Source: CAYYJS01 sp964472315 (GTDB lineage Bacteria; Verrucomicrobiota; Kiritimatiellia; UBA8416). From it: 31,771 nucleotides of DNA. A program made the position numbers and the translations under genes. A model generated the notes under the pieces. That model ran no database searches. It saw nothing but the letters and a program-made list of their open reading frames with translations, and was not told where the DNA came from. The stretch covers positions 1-31,771 of the forward strand of contig CAYYJS010000038.1 in the NCBI GenBank assembly GCA_964472315.1, read 5' to 3'. Positions 1 to 5,782 of this stretch are shown here, in pieces. Each line of letters opens with the position of its first letter. The first letter of the stretch is position 1.

Positions 1-918
1 CCGGCGAGTCCAAAACAGAAAACGTCGAGGACCGATTCTGATGGGGTATTCGCACACCGGGCACAGAAAACGCTCGTATGCCTCCCGGTATTGCTTGACC
101 AGCCATTGTGCCTTTGGAAACGCGATGGTGCGGATGAAGTGGATCAACAGCCGGGCCACCACGATCAACAGGCCGCCAATGAGGATGTACTTGAAGTATT
201 TACTGGGGAAATACTCGTGAACCACAAGCGCGACTTTGATCAACGTCGCTGCGCCGAACGCGAGGAACAGTGGGAAGTAGATGCTGGAACGTTTCTTGAT
301 GATAACGCCCGCCGCGACAATTAGAAGGGGCAATAGGATCGCCAGTTGGAGGAAGGCGAGTTTCATGCGGTGTTTCTCGCTGAGTTTGTTGAACTCATCC
401 CTGGCCGGCTGACGTTGCCTTTCAATTTCTTGTTCGGTCTGTTCCTTCTCCCGGACGAGCCCCTGTTTCCGTTCAAGCATGTCCGATACTGTCTGGCTTA
501 GCTCCTGGTATTTCTTCTGGTTGTCCAGAAAGAGCTTCAGGCTGCTCGTGAAGTTCGCCTGTTCGGTTTCCGAAAAGGCGATGCCCTTCTGCATGCCGAG
601 TTTCTGAAGTTCGATAAGTTGGTTGATCGTCTGCTGCAGATTGCGGGAACTGTCCCCCACGACCCGCTGTTTCTCTGTCTGGTTCTCAATCTGCCTGGTG
701 AGATCAGCAACTTGGTTTTCAAGAGCGACCCGTTTTGCCACAAGGTCCTTGTCGAGGTGCTTCTGCTCGATGGTGGCATAGTTGGGACCACGGATGGACC
801 GGATATCGTCCACAAAGAATCCAAGCACCCAGAATAGCAGCACCGCAAAAATGAGGGTAAACAGCCGTATGGCAAATCGGTGAATCCAGGTCCCCTTTGA
901 CTTCGCATCGGTTTTCAT
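1..918 (-). CDS. Membrane protein with coiled coil and C-terminal CxxC motif (3' partial)
   Basis: Reading the minus strand from the ATG at 918 gives 306 codons with no stop before the window edge, so the C-terminus is missing. AGGAA lies just upstream of the ATG. The protein has a short basic N-terminus, a first hydrophobic segment at about residues 17-36, a long charged Glu/Gln/Lys-rich stretch at 50-183 that should form coiled coil, then three more hydrophobic segments at about 187-207, 212-233 and 243-262. After them comes CPVCEYPI (Cys286, Cys289), which looks like the first half of a zinc ribbon whose second half would lie outside the window. I do not recognise the family. The layout suggests an inner-membrane protein with a coiled-coil domain between helices 1 and 2. 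Function unknown. Confidence 0.8.
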   Translation of the reverse strand, partial: MKTDAKSKGTWIHRFAIRLFTLIFAVLLFWVLGFFVDDIRSIRGPNYATIEQKHLDKDLVAKRVALENQVADLTRQIENQTEKQRVVGDSSRNLQQTINQLIELQKLGMQKGIAFSETEQANFTSSLKLFLDNQKKYQELSQTVSDMLERKQGLVREKEQTEQEIERQRQPARDEFNKLSEKHRMKLAFLQLAILLPLLIVAAGVIIKKRSSIYFPLFLAFGAATLIKVALVVHEYFPSKYFKYILIGGLLIVVARLLIHFIRTIAFPKAQWLVKQYREAYERFLCPVCEYPIRIGPRRFLFWTRR

Positions 919-940
919 TCTTCAGTTCCTTTCCGTGTTC

Positions 941-1040
941 CAACCAATAGCGTCTTATCGGTTGTGCTGCGAGGATACACCGCCGGCCTTGAGGTGCAAG
1001 CGTGAATGAGCGGCATGGCCGATAAGGCGTGTTGAACGGA
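941..1040. repeat. Short palindromic interspersed repeat, copy 1
   Basis: About 100 bp nearly identical to 2806-2908. Both copies begin with CAACCAATAGCG and end with GTTGAACGGAGC. Each has partly inverted ends: CTTATCGG near the left matches the reverse complement of CCGATAAG near the right. No coding capacity. It abuts a single TTCGACGAGCTCAG unit at 1046-1059 and the larger element starting at about 1060. Confidence 0.7.
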
Positions 1041-1059
1041 GCCGCTTCGACGAGCTCAG

Positions 1060-1335
1060 TGGCGTCAAGGGACAGGCCATCAGGGCGTAATTCTGCATGA
1101 AGGTCGCCCAGAATGAGGTGATGTAATGCGTTGATGATTGGTGGTTTACGAGCACGAGCGGGAACCATTTTGGTTATCTTCCGGAAATCCGGCCCCCTCG
1201 CCACTCAAGGGTATGTCCCAGCCATCGGTGCGGGACTGGTGGACCGGGGACATGGCCTTGAAGTGGCGAGGGATGGAATTTCCGGTTGGGCTACCTTCAT
1301 GTGGAATTTTGTCCCTGTGGCCCTTGACGCCCCCG
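1060..1335. mobile_element. MITE-like repeat element, copy A (palindromic form)
   Basis: The left end carries AAGGGACAGGCCATC, as in the complete copy at 4737-5041, followed by the shared segment with GCATGAAGGTCGCCCAGAAT and TTACGAGCACGAGC. From about 1246 the sequence reads back as an inverted version of the left half: GGCCTTGAAGTGGCGAGG answers CCTCGCCACTCAAGG, and CCCTTGACGCC at 1321-1331 answers GGCGTCAAGGG at 1061-1071. The copy is therefore a long imperfect palindrome with an inner hairpin at about 1183-1219/1246-1284. No transposase is present, so any movement would need an enzyme supplied elsewhere. Confidence 0.65.
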
Positions 1336-1460
1336 GCGAATGAGTGTTGTGTGTGACGGAGGAGAGAGGACGCCCGTCTCGGAGATCCGGGCGTACTGGG
1401 AGTAGGCACGTTTCTCCGAAACGTGCCCGGTGGATGAGTCCGGCGAATGAGCGTTGTGTG
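1336..1460. repeat. Direct repeat pair enclosing two hairpins
   Basis: CCGGCGAATGAG followed by GTTGTGT occurs at about 1333-1351 and again at 1440-1457. Between them are two hairpins: ACGCCCG/CGGGCGT at 1370-1376 and 1388-1394, and the perfect GGCACGTTTC/GAAACGTGCC with a 3-base loop at 1405-1427. Neither is followed by a T run, so they look like repeat structures and not terminators. Confidence 0.55.
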
Positions 1461-1544
1461 GAACGGTGCCGTTCAAGAATGGGTTTAAGTGTCACGATGG
1501 ATCAACACCCAACAGCCAACAACGACCACGAACGGGGAGGGGAT

Positions 1545-1657
1545 CGGTGAACGATAGCGGCCTGCCTGTGCGTGCCGCACGCAGACAGGCGACGAGAACG
1601 GTGGACGAGTGGGGATTCCCAATCGTGGTCCGCTCTCGTCGCCGTTCTCGTTCACCG
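1545..1657. repeat. Nested inverted-repeat block
   Basis: Outer arms CGGTGAACGA (1545-1554) and TCGTTCACCG (1648-1657) enclose a hairpin at 1560-1590 (GCCTGCCTGTGCGTGC facing CGCACGCAGACAGGC) and a second pair, ACGAGAACGG (1592-1601) with CCGTTCTCGT (1642-1651). The whole block could fold into a branched structure. The inner CCTGTGCGTGC-type hairpin resembles repeats scattered in many bacterial genomes. No T run follows it. Confidence 0.55.
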
Positions 1658-1801
1658 TGTTCTCCGCACCCGAGACGCCGGCTTGACTGTGTCGCATGAA
1701 AGTAGGGTAAGACCCCATGGCGCCGGACCGGTTCGCCGCCTATCCTCGTCCCAAGCGATGGAATCAGACGTGCGGTAACAACCAAACCAGAGGAGAAGCG
1801 T

Positions 1802-2233
1802 ATGACTGGAAAACCAAGAGTATCGCCAAGAGAGCCGCAAACCGGATCGGTCTCCGCGGCGAAAATCAGAGCACGAGCGCCATCTGAGGGGAACCTGCCC
1901 GAGGTCTCCAAGCAGACGGCGGGGGGCATTGCCGGTGCCATGGTCGGCGGCGTGGTCGCCGGTCCCGTGGGAGCGGTCGTGGGCGGGGTGGTGGGCGCCA
2001 TGGTCGGCAACGCCTCCGCTGAAGGCAAGCGTCCCATCGGGAGGACGATCGACAATATCCGGGTGGTTACGGAGGAGCCGGCACGCAGGGCCTACGCGCG
2101 TATCTCGAAGGCGATGACCCGCAAAGGCAAGCCGACGAAGAAGTCCGCCGCAGGGGGGGCGACCGCAACGAAAGCAGCCACGAAAAAGGCGCCGGCGCCA
2201 AAGGTAGCCGCTCGAAAAACCTCGGCGAAATAG
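1802..2233 (+). CDS. Glycine-zipper protein with basic Ala/Lys-rich tail
   Basis: This gives 143 residues from an ATG preceded by GAGGAGAAG. The N-terminal 40 residues are polar and basic. Residues about 40-70 are a glycine-zipper segment rich in GxxxG spacing (GGIAGAMVGG, GPVGAVVGGVVGAMVG), the kind of helix that inserts into or packs against membranes. The C-terminal 45 residues are rich in Lys, Ala, Thr and Pro (KKSAAGG, ATKKAPAPK, ARKTSAK) and resemble the tail of histone H1-like bacterial proteins. The combination suggests a small membrane-associated protein with a nucleic-acid- or polyanion-binding tail, but no family is recognised. It stands alone between repeat blocks on the plus strand. 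Confidence 0.65.
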   Translation: MTGKPRVSPREPQTGSVSAAKIRARAPSEGNLPEVSKQTAGGIAGAMVGGVVAGPVGAVVGGVVGAMVGNASAEGKRPIGRTIDNIRVVTEEPARRAYARISKAMTRKGKPTKKSAAGGATATKAATKKAPAPKVAARKTSAK

Positions 2234-2261
2234 ACTTCCAAGACGTGACGCGAAGACAAGT

Positions 2262-2320
2262 GGGCGTCAAGGGGGGCGTCAAAGGGCGTCAAGGGACAGG
2301 CCATCAGGGCGGAGTTCAAG
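2262..2320. mobile_element. MITE-like repeat, fragment C (left end only)
   Basis: Three partly degraded tandem copies of GGGCGTCAAGGG lead into AAGGGACAGGCCATCAGGGC, the left terminus of the element seen whole at 4737-5041. Similarity stops at about 2315, so only the end is present. It fills most of the gap between the two flanking genes. Confidence 0.6.
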
Positions 2321-2343
2321 ACGGCTCATCTTGGAGACTGGTT

Positions 2344-2676
2344 TCACAACGGCTTCCCCCTGCGCCTCCTGGGCCGCGTGCGGACGACGCGCAAGCGCTC
2401 CTGCTCTTCAGGGGGATAAAATCCGAGTGCCTTCCCCAGCAAGGCTCTCAGTTCCTTCAGGAAGGCGTACCTTGGGCTGAACCGATATAGCCGAGTTCGG
2501 CCTGCCGTGTAACTGGCAAGCACCCCTCCGGTCTCCAGCTTGTCCAGTTGCTTCTGTATCCCGTACAGGTCCGTGTCAAAGAACTTGGCGATCTCGCTCG
2601 CATACCCCCGCTCGCGGGCGAGAATGAATAGCAGACATCGTTCCGCATTCACCGATCCGAGAAGGGGTTCCAACAC
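2344..2676 (-). CDS. Winged-helix (ArsR-like) transcriptional regulator
   Basis: A 110-residue protein starting at GTG 2676, chosen because AGGTGA lies four bases upstream and the nearer ATG runs straight into a stop. Residues about 5-75 fit a winged-helix DNA-binding domain: short helices, then EIAKFFDTDLYGIQKQLDKL as the helix-turn-helix, then the wing around GVLASYTAGRTRLYRF. The tail is very basic (TRPRRRRGKPL). Small regulators of this type often bind their own promoter, and a strong palindrome lies 45-78 bp upstream of the start. No ligand-binding or metal-binding Cys cluster is visible, so the signal it senses is unknown. Confidence 0.75.
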   Translation of the reverse strand: MLEPLLGSVNAERCLLFILARERGYASEIAKFFDTDLYGIQKQLDKLETGGVLASYTAGRTRLYRFSPRYAFLKELRALLGKALGFYPPEEQERLRVVRTRPRRRRGKPL

Positions 2677-2720
2677 AGTTCACCTCATGACATGCGCCGC
2701 CAATGGCAGTGTCTATATCG

Positions 2721-2754
2721 CCAACCATAGTGGTGATATCACCAATAATGTTGG
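2721..2754 (-). promoter_or_regulatory. Palindromic operator upstream of the winged-helix regulator
   Basis: A perfect 14-bp palindrome TGGTGATATCACCA at 2731-2744 sits inside a wider 34-bp imperfect palindrome that begins CCAAC and ends TTGG. It is 45-78 bp upstream of the GTG of the regulator gene, the right place for an autoregulatory operator. That the regulator binds here is inference. Confidence 0.6.
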
Positions 2755-2805
2755 TAGTGTACGACGGTCATATCGAGCACTGCAAGCCATTTGTATTCTC
2801 TGGCA

Positions 2806-2908
2806 CAACCAATAGCGTTCTATCGGGTGTGCTGCGAAAATACACCGCCGGCCTTGGGGTGCAAGCGTGACCGAGCGGCATGGCCGATAAAACGTGTTGA
2901 ACGGAGCC
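2806..2908. repeat. Short palindromic interspersed repeat, copy 2
   Basis: Second copy of the roughly 100-bp repeat at 941-1040, with about ten differences and the same inverted ends. As in copy 1, TTCGAC-type units follow directly, so the two modules travel together. Confidence 0.7.
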
Positions 2909-2910
2909 AC

Positions 2911-2982
2911 TTCGACTGGCTCAGGGCGGGCCGCTTCGACGAGCTCAGGGCGAGCCGCTTCGACGAACTCAGGGCGGGCCGA
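2911..2982. repeat. Three tandem 24-bp TTCGACxxxCTCAGGGC repeats
   Basis: Units at 2911-2934, 2935-2958 and 2959-2982 each follow TTCGACxxxCTCAGGGCGxGCCG. Read on the minus strand they encode the ARPEPVE-type motif that appears in spurious reading frames of many bacterial genomes. Seen directly; the wide occurrence is general knowledge. Confidence 0.75.
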
Positions 2983-3023
2983 AGGGAGAGTCGAGAGCCG
3001 CCGGGCGAGCGTTCTCCCTCTCA

Positions 3024-3117
3024 CTTTCAAGAGCTGAGTCGTTCTCCGCCACACGCGCCAACCGCCGCGAACCTCGCGCGCAGATGGCCTGTCCCTTCTC
3101 CACCCCCTTCTCCACCC
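3024..3117. mobile_element. MITE-like repeat, fragment B (right end only)
   Basis: Matches the right third of the element at 4737-5041, from CTTTCAA through CGCCACACGCG to GATGGCCTGTCCCTT, then a doubled CTCCACC flank (CTTCTCCACCCCCTTCTCCACC). The left two-thirds are absent. Confidence 0.6.
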
Positions 3118-3160
3118 ATGCGCGCGGGTGCCGCGTTGCATGGACTCCGTGGTTCCGCCA

Positions 3161-3433
3161 TCATCCTGCCTTCTCGACCAACCTACCGTTGATGTACTTG
3201 TGCAAGATGCTGGAAATTAGCGTCTGGTACGGCAGACCCTCATGGACGGCGGTTTTCTGAAAGCGCACGAGATCGCGTTCCGCCATTCTGATGTTCACGC
3301 GTTTGTCCTTACGCAACGTCGCGCGTGCCGCCTCGCGGTATCGCGCCGCTTCGCGCTGAAAGTCGGGGATGCGCTTCCACTCCCCGCGCTCGACGGAATC
3401 GAGCACGCTCTTTTCTTCTCGTGTGAGTTTCAT
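3161..3433 (-). CDS. CopG-type antitoxin of a BrnT-like toxin module
   Basis: A 90-residue protein, starting at ATG 3433 because GGAGG sits eight bases upstream; an in-frame GTG at 3442 would add three residues. The N-terminal half is charged and helical. The segment KDKRVNIRMAERDLVRFQ, then GLPYQTLISSILHKYINGRL, is typical of the ribbon-helix-helix CopG antitoxins of type II modules (PF12441-like), in which a short beta strand and two helices form the dimeric DNA-binding unit. It follows the toxin gene with a single base between stop and start, so both are made from one message. It should neutralise the toxin and repress the pair. Confident in family, less so in exact partner specificity. 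Confidence 0.85.
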   Translation of the reverse strand: MKLTREEKSVLDSVERGEWKRIPDFQREAARYREAARATLRKDKRVNIRMAERDLVRFQKTAVHEGLPYQTLISSILHKYINGRLVEKAG

Positions 3434-3434
3434 C

Positions 3435-3710
3435 CTATTCACCTCCCAAGTACTGTCGTGTCATCTTGCGGCTCGGAATGATCGTCTTCAGGAAGATTGT
3501 CTTGTCGTCCTCCACAAATGGCACAAGACAGGCATAGCCTTCGACGTTGACTATGAATATCCTCTGCCCCGGGTACTGACGTTGGTTGGGATGCTGGATC
3601 GTGTCCAGCAGACCTCCATGCGCCAGATGGAAGACGATGTCTTCAAACGCGTGGCCCCGTTCCTGCCTCAGCCATTCGTTCTTCTCATCGGCCCAGTCGT
3701 ATGGCTTCAT
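3435..3710 (-). CDS. BrnT-family type II toxin
   Basis: 91 residues from ATG 3710 (MKPYDWADEKNEWL). An in-frame TTG further upstream would add 22 residues that do not fit the family. The family shape is visible: an N-terminal Asp-Trp/Glu-Lys-Asn motif, an ERGHAFEDIVFHLAHGG helix, a central strand pair ending QRIFIVNVEGYACLVPFVED, and the C-terminal KTIIPSRKMTRQYLG, corresponding to the IISARKATRRE end of BrnT proteins. These are RelE-fold mRNA-cutting toxins. The toxin gene precedes the antitoxin, as in brnT-brnA. No strong Shine-Dalgarno is seen before the ATG. Confidence 0.8.
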   Translation of the reverse strand: MKPYDWADEKNEWLRQERGHAFEDIVFHLAHGGLLDTIQHPNQRQYPGQRIFIVNVEGYACLVPFVEDDKTIFLKTIIPSRKMTRQYLGGE

Positions 3711-3796
3711 GATCCAAACGTAGCACAGTGTGTGCACTTTGGCAACGAGGACTTTCGGTCTCTTCTCCGGCAACAAGTTATTGGATGGTTTTCTGT

Positions 3797-4020
3797 TGGC
3801 TTACGAGCACGAGCGGGAACTATTTCAGAAAATTCCACGCCCCTCGCCACTTCAAGGGTATGTCCCAGCCATCGACCCCACACCAACGGCCGGTGACACC
3901 GGAAATGGCAGGAAGTTGGCCCTGCTTCCGGGCACTCCCCCTTTCAAAATCCGACTCGTTCTTCCCCGCCACACGCGTCAACCGCCGCGATCCTCGCGCG
4001 CAGACGGCCTGTCCCTTCTC
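3797..4020. mobile_element. MITE-like repeat, copy D (left end missing)
   Basis: From GCTTACGAGCACGAGCGGGA to GACGGCCTGTCCCTT this follows the element at 4737-5041 almost base for base, including CTCGCCACTTCAAGGGTATG and GGTGACACCGGAAATGGCAG. The first 65 bp or so of the left end are missing. It occupies the gap between the two toxin-antitoxin modules. Confidence 0.7.
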
Positions 4021-4067
4021 TCGCCACGGTCGTTCCTTCGCTCCTTTGTCGCCGATGGCCGCCGGGA

Positions 4068-4370
4068 TCATGCCTTGGCCGTTGCGGCGTGAAGTCTCAA
4101 CCCCAGCGCATCAACGACCTTCAGGATGGTGTCGAAAGCGGGGCTTCGGTCGCCCGAAAGGGCCTTGTAGAGACTCTCGCGGGAGAGTCCGGCATCCCGG
4201 GCAACCTGCGCCATGCCTTTGGCGCGGGCGATGTCGCCAAGCGCCTTCGCGACGAAGGCGGCATCTCCGCACGCTTCTTCTATTGACGCCTCCAGGTAGG
4301 CCGCCATCTCCTCGGGCGTGCGCAGGTGTTCGGCCACGTCATACCGCGTTGTCAGTGTCTTCTTGCTCAT
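4068..4370 (-). CDS. HigA-like antidote (HI1420 family) of a toxin-antitoxin module
   Basis: 100 residues from ATG 4370, with AGGAG eight bases upstream. It opens with a YDVAEHLRTPEEMAAYLEA segment typical of the addiction-module antidote family named after HI1420. It then has a Cro/C1-type helix-turn-helix (GMAQVARDAGLSRESLYKAL, followed by SPAFDTILKVVDALGLRL). The family neutralises the RelE-fold toxin encoded just upstream and represses the shared promoter. The gap to the toxin stop is four bases. The gene ends 48 bp before repeat copy D on the downstream side. Family assignment is firm; DNA target is inferred from the promoter palindrome. Confidence 0.88.
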   Translation of the reverse strand: MSKKTLTTRYDVAEHLRTPEEMAAYLEASIEEACGDAAFVAKALGDIARAKGMAQVARDAGLSRESLYKALSGDRSPAFDTILKVVDALGLRLHAATAKA

Positions 4371-4374
4371 GTCA

Positions 4375-4671
4375 TCACTCCTGTAAATTCCGCGCCAGGC
4401 GAATGGCCGTTCTGATGTCGGCGGCCTGCGTTCGCTTATCGCCACCGGCCAGCAGGACCATGACCGTGGCCCCACGTTTCGTGAAATACACCCGGTAACC
4501 GGGACCGTAGTCGATTCGCAGTTCACTCACACCTTCGCCAACGGATTTCGCATCACCAGTGTGGCCCGATGCAAGGCGCTCGATTCGGACCTGCATGCGC
4601 GCCCGTGCGCGAAGGTCGCGCAATCCGTCCATCCAACGGGCGAACACCTCGGTTTTGCGAAGTTCAGTCAT
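4375..4671 (-). CDS. RelE/ParE-fold toxin (HI1419 family)
   Basis: 98 residues from ATG 4671. The family features are clear: N-terminal ELRKTEVFARWMDGLRD, then RIERLASGHTGDAKSVGEGVSELRIDYGPGYRVYF, and the C-terminal GGDKRTQAADIRTAIRLA, matching the addiction-module killer proteins related to HigB. These are expected to cut mRNA on the ribosome. The toxin is first and the antidote second, the usual order for this family. A near-consensus promoter ends seven bases before the ATG, so the transcript probably starts at or next to the ATG and lacks a leader; no Shine-Dalgarno is visible. An in-frame TTG at 4707 lies in the -35 box and is unlikely to be used. Confidence 0.88.
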   Translation of the reverse strand: MTELRKTEVFARWMDGLRDLRARARMQVRIERLASGHTGDAKSVGEGVSELRIDYGPGYRVYFTKRGATVMVLLAGGDKRTQAADIRTAIRLARNLQE

Positions 4672-4678
4672 CGGAAGT

Positions 4679-4707
4679 AATGTAGCCACCAGGCTACGGG
4701 ATGTCAA
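4679..4707 (-). promoter_or_regulatory. Promoter of the HI1419/HI1420-like module with operator in the spacer
   Basis: On the minus strand TTGACA (4707-4702) and TACATT (4684-4679) are separated by exactly 17 bases, near the sigma-70 consensus. The spacer holds the inverted repeat GTAGCC-TGGT-GGCTAC (4697-4682), which overlaps the first bases of the -10. A repressor bound there would block polymerase, as expected for toxin-antitoxin autoregulation. Confidence 0.75.
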
Positions 4708-4736
4708 GCGACCGTTTCCGGGGCGTCAAGGGACTG

Positions 4737-5041
4737 GGCGTCAAGGGACAGGCCATCAGGGCGGAATGCTGCATGAAGGTCGCCCAGAATGTGGTGATGT
4801 AATGCGTTGATGATTGGTAGCTTACGAGCACGAGCTGGAACCATTTCGGAAAATTCCACACCCCTCGCCACTTCAAGGGTATGTCCCAGACCATCGGTAC
4901 CGCACCAACGGCCGGTGACACCGGAAATGGCAGGAATCTGGCCAGTTCCGGGCGCTCCCGCCTTCAAAATCCGACTCGTTCCCCGCCACACTCGTCAGCC
5001 GCCGCGTTCCTCCCGCGCAGATGGCCTGTCCCTTCTCCACC
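4737..5041. mobile_element. MITE-like repeat element, copy E (complete reference copy)
   Basis: About 305 bp bounded by inverted ends whose shared core is AAGGGACAGGCCATC on the left and its reverse complement GATGGCCTGTCCCTT on the right. An extra GGGCGTCAAGGGAC precedes the left end at 4721. The interior holds all the modules seen separately in copies A, B, C and D. No open frame within it resembles a protein. The size, inverted ends, lack of coding capacity and multiple copies fit a non-autonomous miniature element. A target-site duplication could not be identified with confidence. Confidence 0.7.
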
Positions 5042-5075
5042 TATGTCAAGTGGGCCAACGATGGCCCTAACCGGA

Positions 5076-5109
5076 CTCTGAAAGCCGCCGTCTGCGGCGG
5101 CTTTCAGAG
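5076..5109 (-). terminator. Strong hairpin after the PEP-CTERM gene
   Basis: Perfect 14-bp stem CTCTGAAAGCCGCC/GGCGGCTTTCAGAG with a 6-base loop, eight bases beyond the stop codon of the minus-strand gene. There is no T run, so it may act as a 3' stabiliser or a factor-assisted end instead of a simple intrinsic terminator. Confidence 0.6.
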
Positions 5110-5116
5110 GTACGGT

Positions 5117-5782
5117 TCAGGGTTTGGTTCGGCTCTGGTGTTTTCTCCACTGGGACCAGCCGAGAGCACCTAGACCACAAACGAAGAGGGCCATGGTACC
5201 CGGCTCAGGGACAACTCCGGCAATGATGCCAAAGCCCGGATGGGTTTCGTACGCCCAGTCATGGACAAGAAACTCGGTCTCGGAAACGTCGGTCAAGCGC
5301 ATCCATCCGTAATGCGTTTGCCCTCCGATGTCGAACGAAAGTCCCAGTAGTCCATGATCCACACCCAGCCAAGGGCCAATCCCGATTACTTCGCCCGTTG
5401 GGTCATGCATCATGTACGACACGAGGTAGTCTTCATCATTCATCCACAACAACGGCGTATCGAGCAGTTGACTTACCATCGTCCCCGCAGAAATCGGGCG
5501 ATACCTGTCGTACCCTCCCTGGGTTGTTGCCGTCGCACTGCTTCCAAGGACGGGGACAAGAGACATGGTTCCGTTGTAGTTCCTGAACCCGAAGTCATCC
5601 ATGCCATCGCCGTTGAGATCGAAGAAGGTGGTATTGTCGCTCGGTCCGAGTCCGAGGACCACATTCTGTTCCCCAGACCAAGAAATAGACGGCGATCCAA
5701 AGACCCGTAGCGACGAATGGGCAACCAGCAGAACGACGGCAACGCCAACCCTCGGCATCAGCTTCAGAGCGGTGGTGTTCAT
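5117..5782 (-). CDS. PEP-CTERM-anchored exported protein
   Basis: 221 residues from ATG 5782. Residues 1-29 are a signal peptide (basic start, hydrophobic GVAVVLLVAHSSL). The mature part begins around SPSISWSGEQNVVLGLG and includes FFDLNGDGMDDFGF, a DxNxDGxxD loop that could bind calcium. The C-terminus has VPEPGTMALFVCGLGALGW and a basic tail (QWRKHQSRTKP), the PEP-CTERM sorting signal: Pro-Glu-Pro, one membrane helix, then Arg/Lys. Such proteins are processed by an exosortase and displayed at the cell surface or in exopolysaccharide. The start codon overlaps the subtilase stop by ATGA, so the two are translationally coupled. The exosortase is not in this window. Confidence 0.88.
   Translation of the reverse strand: MNTTALKLMPRVGVAVVLLVAHSSLRVFGSPSISWSGEQNVVLGLGPSDNTTFFDLNGDGMDDFGFRNYNGTMSLVPVLGSSATATTQGGYDRYRPISAGTMVSQLLDTPLLWMNDEDYLVSYMMHDPTGEVIGIGPWLGVDHGLLGLSFDIGGQTHYGWMRLTDVSETEFLVHDWAYETHPGFGIIAGVVPEPGTMALFVCGLGALGWSQWRKHQSRTKP

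Noticed and set aside
1454..1718. Small frames on both strands around 1.4-1.8 kb
   Set aside because: They read through the nested inverted repeats, lack ribosome sites and have no resemblance to known proteins.
3369..4498. Plus-strand frames opposite the toxin-antitoxin modules
   Set aside because: The minus-strand genes have recognisable families, ribosome sites and a promoter; the plus-strand frames run through repeat copy D.
4694..5081. Frames containing the recurrent ALMACPLTP motif
   Set aside because: The motif is simply the translation of the MITE-like repeat end and recurs in every copy in whatever frame is open.
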